Assembly (NCBI GenBank): GCA_947561715.1
Contig: OX387200.1
Span: 3,536,501-3,600,500, forward strand
Origin: Ascidia mentula
Taxonomy: Eukaryota > Chordata > Ascidiacea > Phlebobranchia > Ascidiidae
Direction: 5' to 3'
DNA: 64,000 bases
Below the pieces are notes generated by a model. That model was not told the origin of the DNA and did no database searches. It saw only the letters and a program-made list of their open reading frames with translations. The position numbers and the translations under genes are program-made. Shown here piece after piece: positions 1-25,838 of the stretch (position 1 is its first letter; every line of letters starts with the position of its first letter).

Positions 1-413
1 CGAGCGGTAGCAAACAGTGGTAGTTTACGGTTATTTTCAATTCACTTGAAACGAAACGTAGAGAGACAAGGGCCCATGTCAAGCACAATGTTTCACAAAT
101 AAATTTCCACGTTTTTTTTGCTTCTTTTTCCAACGCGCTTGCTACATTGCGCTGAAGTCGAGAATATTTCAGAGACAAACAGAGAGAGAGTATGGGAGTG
201 AGGGACAGAAATATGCGCAAAAGCGAAAAAAGTTCGACTGTGTAGCACCGGATAAACCAACCCTTTTGTGTACCTGACACGGCGCGGATTACAAGAAAAT
301 AAATTAAAAACGAAAGCAAAAAATGTAAAAAAAACTCGCCAATACTCTTCCACTTCCCCCTTACAACGGAGGTCCTTTGTGACGTCACAGTGTAGATGTA
401 AAAGTCCGTGCTT
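1..413. other. 3' flank of the SIK2-like gene, no gene seen
   Basis: This stretch lies downstream of the kinase stop codon on the minus strand and should hold its 3' UTR. I see no canonical minus-strand AATAAA in it, so the polyadenylation site may lie outside the window or use a variant signal. It contains one TGACGTCA palindrome near 380 and a short GA-rich run near 178-190. Open frames here are short and unrecognisable. Confidence 0.5.
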
Positions 414-8336
<7,923 letters not shown>

Positions 8337-11300
8337 AGTAACCGTCTAGCGGAAGGTGATCGGGGAGTTATTTACAAGGTTTGATAAACTTTTATGTCAC
8401 GTAATACACTTTCTTGTCATCTGAAATGAACGGACAAGAATGCGTTACAGACAGAACTATTGTATTTCGTGGTCACACAGTCGAAGACATGTCGAAATCA
8501 TCGCTGTTGCGCAACGAATGTTTGCCCTGTGACGTCAAAATCGCCGTGAGAGCACTTGTAGTGGATTTGCCAAATAATGATGATCACTGTGACGTAATAA
8601 GTGCGTGACAAAGGAATCGGGCGTGAACAATCGGGGTCAAGGAGGGTAGAGTGAAAGCAAAATGGCAATACCGACTCCAAACAACAAACCCATCAATTTC
8701 GTAAATAAAAAAAACATTAACTCCCATTCCTCAATATAATGAACTACAACACTTGCCGAATGCCGAAACCAAAACCACACAGCAACCGAACAAAAATACC
8801 CAGTACAAACGAAACAAGTCGACTGTTGCGTTACAATTTACGTCAAAATACAGGTTACGTTTCGGTTCGTGATGGTGGCCAATGCAGGTAGGCGTTTCCA
8901 CCCTATATGCAGCACACTCTATTCGTACAAATGTTTAAAGGTTTAGATAAAGGTAAGTCGCAACGTTAATATTTTTCTACACTCGTTTTGTTTTTTATTG
9001 AGAGAATCACCAGAAGATTGATTTGCGTTCCCGCAACGAAAAAAAACTATTTTACTAATATCACCACAAAACAAACACCTAAACACTTGAAACTCACACA
9101 TTAATATATACTTTCATCTCCTTCACCAAATCCAACAAGATTATCTTATCGCAAATATCAGTCACACCGCTTGTATGCTAATAAAACGCGATGTAAACGT
9201 CCGCGTCTTTGCACTTAAAACAAGGAATGACACGGGTGTCGTATCGCCGACAAACAAGTTGTCAAACTGAAAGCCTACACCGTCGGAAGTAAAAACAAAC
9301 AAACCAGTTCCATTACTCTATCTGAAATACAACACTTGTTTATTTCATCACACTCATACTTTAGTGACGTCACTGAGACAACAGTCCATTGATTAAACAT
9401 CTGTAATCGATTGAAGTCACGCCTGAGTGGAGTTCCATTTGCAAGGCGGTAATCGGAAGGCAGGTGATTTTAATTAGGCGACGAAAACATTTTAATAAGG
9501 ATTTTAACCAAGGTCTAACATATAACGCTTTAAATCAACGGTCTGTCCAGTTCAGAAAACGCAAAATCTCATCATGCAAGGTTCGATTTTGTATAATGAG
9601 TCCTGAATAAGTCCCTTCTGTTTTGCCCTATTTAAACAGAGGACCATTGGTGTGTAAAAAAGGCAAAATAATGTTTGATACTTTGCAAAGATTAAATACT
9701 CAGCAATCGCCCGAAACGGAGCATTGAACATTCAAGGCGAAAACAAGTTTACAACCCATCTCCGGACATGGCCCTAGGCCCAGATTGTTGGCTATGCACA
9801 GTTAACGCCAAGAAACAGGTGCTAAGAAACTTTAAATCAAGTTTGTTTTTTTCGGCAGGAAAATACAATTTGCAAAAACTGTACGCCGAAGATGTTTAAT
9901 GGAATGGCCAAAGCACAAAAGCACGTTGCACGTGGACTGTTTTTCAACAGGGTCGCGAAGGCTGATTTAAAAATATACACCTGCAAGATTTGATTTTAAA
10001 TCAATATCCATCGGAAATTCAGCAGAATATCCAATTTACAAATTACTGGAGACAAAACTAAGGGTCAGAAACAAAAATGCAACATAAAAGTATTTATTTT
10101 ACAGAAAAGTTTTAGTCAAGTTACAATCAATCCACAAACTGTGAAAGTTGGCTCGCTCACCACCACCAACAACATGACCACCTCGTAAAAGTGCTGACAC
10201 AAAGAAATTCGACACCATAAGTCAAAGCTGCAAAACGATGCAGCAGCCCCTATTCGTACACATGTTTACAGCCTCCAGTGGCTCGCCTACTCGATAGCTC
10301 GCGCGTCAAAATGCGTCACAAACCAGCCGCTGTTACGTCACAGCGCGAGGCAGTGTTTCGACAGTTCAACCGCTTGCGAGGGTATCGATGAGTTGTTAAC
10401 CTCTCGCTAACTCCAGCAAAAACTTTACGTAAACATCAGGATGAATGAGGATTTAACGTAGCTACGTGACCTTATCACTTACAGGCTGCCAACTTTCAAA
10501 CCGCCGTGCTTTGAGGTTATTTACGTTTTATTATGTGTGTTTCAGAGTGGGGTTTAGTTGTTGGCAAGGGTTACATGGTATGGAATATCCTCATTTGTGC
10601 CACATTGTGCCCGACCAAAAACTCGCAACCTTCCTACACAAAAATTAATGAGGCAGGGAAACTACCGAGCACAAAATAAGGGCTGTTTCCTCGGGAAGGA
10701 AATCATGTTGTTTTCATAACGCCGAGTTCCTGTGCGTAAACATTGCGCTGCGTAATAGACGCTCAAGATAGGAAAAGACGACACGCACGTGCATAAAGAC
10801 TGACTGCATGACGCACAATACCCCGTTATTCTTGACCAGGCGCATGATGTTAGTAAAGCACTGGCTTCTAGGTTGGAGTTGCTGAAAAAATATGCCATCA
10901 CATGATTCCTGGGGGTTATGCAAATCAGGCCACGGAGTCCACCGCATCAATACCAGCTTAACACAAACAGATTCCACTATAACTTGAACAGTACATTTAA
11001 CTTGGCATCACAAAATGGTGCAACTGATAAAATTTTGTTTAAATTAGCGCAAATGCCATTTTCTCTGCTATACTATGTGGCCAATATTGATCATGAATCT
11101 GCCACCTAAAATCATTGGCAACAGTGATATTGACTGGCATTGCTTGAACAAATATGTAGAACCAACAAACAACGATACAAGATTTTCCAAATATGTTCCA
11201 CTGTTTATTACTGTCCGCATGTATGGTATGTGATAGAATACTGTGGACAACTTGAACTTTGGTCAATTGGGAATGAGAAAAATGTATGTGAAAAGTATGT

Positions 11301-11984
11301 TTAACATTTACAAAGCCTCAAAATGAGATTGAATGTTGTTTTATGTGTTATATAAGTTTACAATATTTTTATTTGGAATAAGTTATGGCTTCCATGTGGC
11401 TCTTGATGCTTGTGGTTTAGTATGGATACCTATGTCATAACTTTTGCCGTTGTATGGGTAATCCAACAAATACGTAAAATTTAATAGTAGTCTTGATCAA
11501 AACGCTGTTTAATAGATGTTTTTATTCAGTGCTACATCAACATTAGTACATAAAAGTGGTATAAATGAACAAAAGGCTGGTCTAAGACCACAGCTGCCTA
11601 ATATCAAGTTAAGAAATATACCCAGACCATAACAGTTCGGTTTGGTAAGGGAACTAAGATTGTAAAAATCTGTGTCAATATTTATACAAGATCTGAACAA
11701 ACTCCCACAAATCCCAATGTTTAAGCTAATCGCTCAAATCGAAAAGTTTCTGAATATAACTGCACCTGAAATTAATAAACATCTAATTCTGGTACAACAA
11801 TTTCCTGTTAAATCACAAAAATGCTTGTAACAAACGTCACAGAACAATTTTTTGCGTCACAATTGCTAATCTAAACCTCACCACACCACAGGCCAAATAA
11901 ACCATTGTTTTGTAACAGTGGAAAAGTAGGCAAGAAACTCCACTAGCCATAAGCACCACGTTTTCTTGCCAGCCTTGCTTCTTC

Positions 11985-12200
11985 TGCAGCCCCGCCGTTT
12001 TACTGTTAAGCCGTCTCGCGCGAAATATCGAATTACAGGCCGCAGCGGCGCACTGACGCGGCTTGTCAAACTCTATGACGTCAGAGGACGATTAGCGCGA
12101 CGCGCGGACGCACAGCGCATGTGCGTACAAGAGTTAGGACGGAGAGGGAGGTGCGCGCGCGCTCATACAATACAAACGTCACGAAGAGGATCGCGAACAA
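11985..12200. promoter_or_regulatory. CpG-rich patch, possible distal promoter
   Basis: A GC- and CpG-dense stretch inside AT-rich DNA, with runs of GCGC and CGCG, one TGACGTCA near 12077, and alternating CG/GC words near 12150. In compact animal genomes such patches often mark promoters. The nearest gene pointing away is the SIK2-like kinase about 3.7 kb lower on the minus strand. There is no direct evidence of transcription. Confidence 0.3.
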
Positions 12201-14299
12201 GGCAAGTCGAGTAATGAAACCATGTACGGAAAATTGACGGGTGTTCGGCAAAGGGTTACCGTGGTATATTCCCGCATGGCAGAACGACGATTCGCAGACC
12301 GGCCATTGATATTACCTTGGACGGTCGTTTACGTCTCCTCACCAAAAATAAAAATTGACTGACGGCTGCTGGTCAAGTTGAAAGCAGCGTCAGGGAATAG
12401 CACATTACCCTTATTACGTACACGAAAAAACCGACAACACTTTTTCCTTTCAGTTTTACTTTTGGAACTTGACCTTTGTCAGTAGCATGGCACATTTAGC
12501 CTGGTGGCGGAAATTAGTTTATGCACAATAGCGGTTTGAGAATATCTTTGTAAGTTTTGTAAGCTAAGTCCGGTTAGGTGGGAGGGCCTCTGACGCAAAA
12601 AGAATAGAAAAAAGCATAGTCATGTCAGTGATGATTTGGACGCCCACTCACATTTTTTTACAGCACTATATCGTTACCGCAACCTCTATTGTGCAAAACA
12701 ATACAGTGTGACGTCAGGTAGTCGCGTTGGTTTCCATATCTTTCAGCGCATTTTCATTCATTCACCACACGTCGTCTTTGTGATTTAACAAAGGACCCTC
12801 GCGGTGTCAAAACAGGGAAATTCCCCAAACTTTGCCTTCACGTTTCTGATTGGTGAACACGCCGCGCATGCAAACCCGTCTGTGACGTCACAATGCAAAG
12901 TACGACTGGGAGGGACAAAGTTACGTTGGGCCACGACAAGTTTGCGAAACAACCATTAGGTAAGACCAAATCAGGCAACAACCGATACTTTATTCCTTTT
13001 CATTCCAACACTCTGATCAGGGCCAGGACGTAAGAAGCACGTGGATGCTACGAGTGCTTAAGTTTAGACTTCGGTGCCCCATACATGTGTAATTCAAAAT
13101 AATCCATCGAAATTATACAAAACTGACTGCAAGTAGGAAAACAATTTGTCTGTACTTTCATTTAACAGGTTCCCCCCTAAAAGAGCATGGACGATAACCT
13201 CAGTGGTGTTTCCTCCCATAATGTCCATATTGAAACACGTGCTTATTTTGCTTCATGGTTAATTCACCCCGGGATCATATCGTCGCTACTACAGTTGAGA
13301 AGGAGTTATTTTGCCACTGGACTCACAACCATGCTTTTATGCGGCTCGTTACAAACTTTTGCTATATCCAATATTACTGACTCTTTTTTTAAAATATTAG
13401 GGTTGCCATTCAAATAAAGCTAAAACACAACAGTTTTCTGATCTGTAGATCTTTGCTCCCGTGATTTTCCTACTGCAAAATCTTTTCCAAGACCACTTTT
13501 CAAAGAATATATGAACATATTTCGCTTCAAAAACATCACCAGTATTCTCCACAATTGCAATTACATAAACATATTTAGTTTAAAGAATTGCCAATACGTT
13601 TATTGTACACATAAATTTCAGCACTTGGAACATAATTTTGCCAAATAAAATAACCTAATATAAGCTCATTTCATTAATTTTCACCACCAAAAGGAAAACA
13701 TGTGACAAATGTACCAAAAACAACAATATCAACCTGTCGCCCGAACAATGTCCTTTGCACACTGCCTCACTCTTTTTGTGACGTAACAAAGCGGTCGCTT
13801 ATCGAAAAAGAACCGCGCATTTCTCGAATTCATTTTGCCGATAAAGATCGTCACGAGCTCCAGGAGCTTAGAACTTTCTCCGAAAATCGTGCGCGCGTTT
13901 TGTTACGTAATAATGCTGATATTGTCTTCGGGGCAAAACGAAAAAATTATGTGGGAAAATTTCGTGTGGAAAAATTTTGATGGTAAATGAGCAAGTAAAA
14001 TGCACGTCCTTTTTGTGTTTGGCAGTTTTTCAACAACACGCGAGCACCTATGTGGGCATTACAAATATTCTTGATGTTAAATTTGCTCAGTAAAAGCTTT
14101 TTTATGACATAATTATTAGCTCTGTAGTTTTGCCCCTGAATTATTTTGCACGGCTCCATTTTTGTCCTTAAAACGCGCGCCTTCCCTGTCTGCTCAGACA
14201 TACACCGTGCATTTACTAATCTTTACTCAACCATGACCTCACATCATCGTTCACAACTTTTCCACTTAGTGAAAACCTAAAGTCCAAAACGCGCTATAA

Positions 14300-14400
14300 G
14301 TCGTACTATATAACGAGCGAGAGCAGACAGACACTTACGCTTACGCAGTTACCGTATAGAAAGCATATATAAATAGCCGGGAACGCAGACTTAGCAGCCG
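14300..14400 (+). promoter_or_regulatory. TATA-type core promoter candidate, no known gene
   Basis: TATATAAATA at 14366-14375 is followed by a GC-rich flank and about 30 bases later by a purine-rich stretch suitable for a start site. A second TATA-like word lies at about 14306-14312. Downstream on the plus strand there is only a 29-codon open frame beginning near 14596 (MAFVCASK...). I cannot connect it to any exon. The direction is inferred from the TATA polarity. Confidence 0.3.
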
Positions 14401-17400
14401 AAAATACGCTTGCTAGTGTGAAAATAACTCCGCGCACCCAAAAACGTACAGTCACAGGGCCGTTATAGTCACTTTCTCCCGCCATTAGAACGTCACTGCG
14501 TCCAAAAGAATAACCTTATTTTTTTGAAACTTAGCGGACTTTTTGGTTTACGGTTTAATGTGTAAGGTGTAATTTATCGTTCGGATTTCATTACAATGGC
14601 ATTCGTGTGCGCGTCAAAAATTGTCAATGAAGCCGCAATTATCGGACGTTCACCTTTTCGAATTCTCGAGTTCATTTAGTTTGGCAGAAAAAGCCACATT
14701 GCAGTTATTTTGAACCACTACACACTTCAAAGTACTTCACTCCTGGCGCCCAGTACTTTAAATTCCTATGCAAGAGGTCAACAAGCTTTAGCATACAAAG
14801 AGCCACCAATACTCCAAGTCACAAATCTGTACCAATTAAGCAGGTGTTATTATGACCGTTTGATGCACACGAAACCAAAGTAACTTTATGTTGTTTTCTG
14901 TTTTTCCGTTATAGACGTTTTAAATGCATTTTTACTTAAAGTTTGGTTGCAATCTTTCCTGTCTATATTACGCCAACCATATTCGTTTATGTACAACTTG
15001 GGTCGTTGCAAGAGCCTCGGGTGAATCAAATGTTGGGTTCCATTGAACGGAATATCCATAAAAGGGGGGTCGGTGTCTACAAAAGGTTGGGAGCCACTAC
15101 TTTGATATAATACTTTGGCGGTTCGAACACACAACCTCACAAGTGCGAACGTGACTTTTGTTCTTGGATTTTGGGGAGTTTGTCGTAACACAAAACCGCA
15201 TTATGTCAGTCGCTGTACCGGGACTCCCCCACACCGGTCGTGAAGAGCTGCAAAATTCCACCTCCGGTTGTGACGTCATACTGGCACGTTGGCAGATGTT
15301 GCGAGTTGAAAGGGTCGGGGAATTTTGGTTTAGGATTACGCAGCAGTGCTTGTGCTGCGGCGATGGCAAGCGCTTTCAGTTTTGCTTTTTAGTAACAGAG
15401 CAAAGTCAGCGTAAACGAGTTGATCCATGTGCAGGGTTTAGAAATGTACGGTTTCACGCAAGCCTTGCTCAATGACCTTGACACGGACGATAACATGGAT
15501 TTTATATTCGATTGCGCTGCATCTTCGCCTCGATAAGGTCCAACAATTCAACTTTAGCTCAGAATATATTACCCAGTTGCTACACCAGCTTGCCTGCAAT
15601 GCCTTTGCCGAGATGCCAGTCAACCTTATTACCAACCGCGGTCGACGTTTGTTGGGTTTTACGCCGCCAGGCGCCTTTGAATGTCATTGCACCCATAACT
15701 GTGCGGTTTTTGCCAAAGGATAACACGCACCTTGGCGAACAAGCAACACAAGCACTGCCATGTGGACCAAGCCACACCTTTCAAACATGACTCATTTTCT
15801 GTTTGACCCCAGGCACAGAAATGTCTTCCGGCCAATGACGTATCGTTTGTTTCGCAATAAACAACGCTGACTTTCTTCTTTCACGAGAGCTTCTCTTTAT
15901 CGGAAATTTCATTACTATTGATAGCGGGAACAGTTTCTGGCAGGAGCAGGTGCGTTTAAAGTATTTTTAACGGAATAATGAACCACAGTATATACACTAG
16001 TGCTTCGCAAACATTTTCGCGTGCAAAGAATTTGAAAAGATTCACCGCACCAATTACAGAAATCTTTTAATACGAAAAAGGTTTCGGATTTTACTTAATG
16101 AGTAAGAGAAATTAAACGAGGCGACTTGGCTCCATATTTTTTATGATGTTTACAATTTCGCGGAAGTCTGGCTAAGTCTGGTATTTGCCTGTGTTTCAAA
16201 GAAACCTCCCAATGCCGTATTAAAAATTTTTGACTTTTGCCGCAGCCATTTGCTCAGCCTCCAGCAGCGAGCCGCTGTGTTGACATAATGTGGATTGTGA
16301 CGCTATAGACGATTCACGGCGGGTGGGAGTTTGTTGTGATTGGCCTGAAAGCTTTGGGTGTACATTTCATGAAAAATTTTCGCCTGTTCAGGCAAATAAA
16401 ACGGGTGTTTGCAGAAAGTTGGATGTAATTTTGATGCAAAACATTCAACTTACAGTTACTTTGCCCAAAAAACGTTACCATGGTCCTATATTTTTAACGC
16501 ATTGTGCTATTTCGTATCCAAAATGTTTTTAATTCGAATAACGCAAAATCCATTGTTGAAATTTATATTAGCGCTGCCTAGTGTTTGTGACGTCACAGGA
16601 AGCAATAAATTCCGCAGCAACGTGCTATTTGTGGGGTTGGTTTGCATAAAGATTTCATTAGCCTTTCAGACCAGGCACGTACGAGCTCTTTCATTGAGCG
16701 TGATATATCCGACCTTCGTCAGAGATAGTTAGCTGTTTTTTGGAAAAAAAAATTCTGACGTACATAAAAAATCGTTAGGGTAAGGTAGTTTTCCGTGACA
16801 TTTTAGGCCGTGTAGCTTTCCTTTCCAATATACGTCTGTGGAAGGTTTTCATTTTTTCTGCACCACTGGTTTCTTTTTTTTAGTCACGGAACCCTCTTAA
16901 AAACCCTTACAATATCTGAAGATAAAATAAACCTGTGACGGACCAAGTTGCCCATTTCTTTGCACGGAAATGGGGTTAACATTAAATGGTTAGATGTCAA
17001 AATTCAAAATCCAAAATCCACAAAAAGCAACAAAATCTACATGTGTTTTAATGTGAAGGCTGTTCTTGCTAATGTACGCGCCCCTCGGGTTCGCAACTGT
17101 TTGTCGGGAACCACTATTATATATCTGGTCTGCCCGGTTGTATTATTTACAGAGGTTTTGATTTCGGCAAGAAACCTATAAACTGTATTCACAAACCAAC
17201 AAAAAACAAACCTCTTTTTATTTCTATGACTTGGGTGATTGTCACACCTTAGACCAAAACATCTGTTTGATAATTCCACGCGAATTAAAGAACTGAATGT
17301 CCCCCGTCACTAAAACTTCCAATAACAATTTCAAACCGGCTTCTGTCTGATTGCAGTCAATGCACGGCAAAAGCTCCAAAGCAACTCGCCAACCATTCAC

Positions 17401-18419
17401 ACCCACAAATGACGTCACATTTGTCGGAACGTCACGCTTCCGCGTTCATTGAGTGCATGCAAAGTGCATCACAATACCGATTGATATAATAGAGCCGACA
17501 AATTGTAGTCAAAGCGTATCTATAAACAATTTATAAACCCATGAACTGTTCAACCTCTCGAGTTGGGCAGTTCGAACTGGACCATGTGCTTAGTTTGGTG
17601 CAGAACGTAAGCGGTTATGTTGAAAACAAGGTTTATGTAACGAAACCTGTTTGCAAAATATCACTCATACATTTTCAAAAAGGCTCATTGGTTTGGTCTT
17701 CAAATTTTTTAGTAAAACGTTCAGAGCAGTTGTTTGGTTCAAAGATCTCAACCTGTTCAAATTCCTTTCACGCACGACTTGTATCCACAGCTCTCGTCGT
17801 CTAAACATGCGAGAGCGGTTGTTAAAAAAAACTCGGCGTCTAAGATTAATCCTTAGGCACAAATCATGTGTTTATTGGTAATCTGAAATCGCGTTTCAGC
17901 GTGCGTTTATGACGTCACAATTCCAAGGGCATGGGTCATTAACCCTCAAAGCTTGAACCCTTGGTCAGAGCACTGCAAGCTTTTTTCAGCTGTTACGAAA
18001 TATATCATCTCAAATACCGTGCTGATGAACAGGTCTTGCCACTTTACCTCTGATTGGCTAATCACATTCACGTTACGCGTCCGAGACGTAACATTAGGTC
18101 TGAGTTAGTTTTTAAAAACTTTTGGACTCTTTGGGGCCACAAATAGCATTGAGATGTAATGAACTCCAAATTCAGTATTTGGGCAAAGTTGCAGCAAAAA
18201 AAAATATTATTTTGTTGAAATTGTGTGGCCGGAAAATCCAGTGCAGTTTTGGCGTGCGATGCCAAAATTCGATTAATTATTTTACACGTAAAGGGAATCC
18301 ACGATCGAAAATTTCGCCAGCATGGATTCCAATTCCCAGGATAGTTGGCGGAGCATTTGCAAAACGAGTGTGGCTGAAACCCGAAGAAAGAAAAAAAGCC
18401 ACCTTTTATATTACATGCA

Positions 18420-18660
18420 AGCGGTGCTCGCGAAAACATGCAGGGATGCGACGAGAGAAGGCGACTCACGCATCGATTTCTCCGCACGTCAACTCCAGAC
18501 CGGTCGCTGTTAGCAACGCGCGTTGCCCGGGCCGACATTGACGTCACAACAGGTGCATCTGTGCGCGCGACGCTTTGGATATGCGCGACGGCCGGTGGGG
18601 GGAGATTTCCGTTATTTGTGTTCTGGAATTTATCGCGTCGCGAACTGGGCGAGGATTATA
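18420..18660. promoter_or_regulatory. CpG-rich patch with a 14-bp perfect palindrome
   Basis: A GC-rich, CpG-dense segment containing the perfect palindrome GCAACGCGCGTTGC at 18513-18526 and a TGACGTCA about 25 bases further on. The half-site GTTGC/GCAAC resembles the RFX X-box half, though the spacing differs from the standard X-box. It lies about 0.8 kb below the NO66 stop codon. Both strands are open for over 400 bases here (18122-18541), probably because CG-rich sequence has few stop codons. Confidence 0.3.
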
Positions 18661-19211
18661 CGAGGTTGATCTACAGAGATTTTTCTAGGTTTAAATGTAA
18701 TTTCACTTGCAGTCCCTTGGTTACTCCAACAATAGCTTGTATTATTACGCATAATAGAGTGTACTGTTAGGTATACGTGACTTCTTTACAATACAAATAT
18801 CTAAATCACGTCCAGTCTCAACCTAACCAAAGTGTCGAACACGATCGCAACCAATGGTAACTGCTGATTTATTGAAATTTGTGGAACGGTGAACTATAAT
18901 CGTATTTACGAATATAACTCACATCTTTAATATCGTTTTATACATCTTTAATATAAAGATTAAACTATTGTATGGGCTATCTTGTTTATATTAAAGATAA
19001 TCGTATTAAAACACGCTTACGTCCAGCAGCGGTAAATTGGGACAGACCTTGGAAGGTCGTCCAACGTCAGATAAAAATAAACTCTTGGTTTCTAACCTAG
19101 GAACAATGGTCATGCTCCATATCTGGTTTCAAGCAACAACTTTTCATAAATCACGAAACCATCAGATTTCATAAAACTGTCTAAGGAAGTCCGTATTTCA
19201 GCTAGCTCCAG

Positions 19212-19217
19212 TTTATT
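19212..19217 (-). terminator. polyadenylation signal of NO66
   Basis: AATAAA on the minus strand, 60 bases after the NO66 stop codon at 19277. Position and orientation fit the 3' end of that transcript. Confidence 0.6.
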
Positions 19218-19276
19218 GCAAAAAAAAACCATTCCACAACATCGTAAACCTCACAGTGGCGCATTATGACGTCACA

Positions 19277-25256
<5,980 letters not shown>

Positions 25257-25838
25257 GTTAACAGTTACAAACGTAATACAACGTAAATATGTTCACTCCA
25301 GTTGTGGCAATACCTGGTTTCCCAACATACAGAAGCGGAACAATCCATGCGTAACCAGTTCGTAACGCATGACTTCACAACCCGCGTAATAGGTATTCGA
25401 GCAAATCAAAACGATTTTTTTAGGTTTTTAGCAAAAAAAAAATGCCTTGCAAGTCTGTTTGAAAAATTAAATTGTGCCAATTTTACATATTGATATTTTT
25501 GGAATAAATATGGACAAATAAACACGATTAGATGACTGTAACTTTTAACGCAAGAAAAAACGAGAAAAAGCTCAAGGCGTTATCGCAACCGCAAGCGGTT
25601 TCGGGAAAGCTCCAACAAGCGCTGTTATCTTTAATCGTGCAGCCAAAGTGTCGGTTCTGGAAGAAACAAAAGCAGAATGAACGACCCGCAGTGCAGTTTG
25701 AAATTAAATTTGTTTACTATTGGTCTACAGTATTTTGGCTCTTGTATCAAATGCACGTGCCGTTTCTGGGTTTAGCACTTATATATGTTTTTACTAAAAC
25801 AAACAGGTGTTTTTGTATGTTTTGTTTAAATTGCTGCG
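25257..25838. promoter_or_regulatory. divergent promoter region between NO66 and ABCG
   Basis: The 582 bp between the two start codons must hold the 5' ends of both genes, which point away from each other. No TATA box stands out. The short open frame at 25532-25906 overlaps the ABCG start in another frame and is unlikely to be real. A shared bidirectional promoter is an inference from the spacing. Confidence 0.45.

Larger units (their letters stand above)
8337..19276. other. 11 kb gene-poor interval
   Basis: This lies between the 5' end of the SIK2-like gene and the 3' end of NO66. Its proximal part (about 8.3-9.5 kb) probably holds the kinase promoter and 5' UTR. I found no set of exons with joining splice sites and no recognisable protein. 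The longest open frames are at 18068-18547 minus (159 aa) and 18122-18541 plus (139 aa), overlapping each other. It holds about ten TGACGTCA palindromes, two CpG-rich patches and a TATA-type promoter candidate, listed separately. It could be regulatory DNA for the kinase or hold a non-coding transcript. Confidence 0.5.

Noticed and set aside
15158-15790. Cluster of overlapping frames as a gene
   Set aside because: Frames lie on both strands, share no splice phase and have no recognisable motif.
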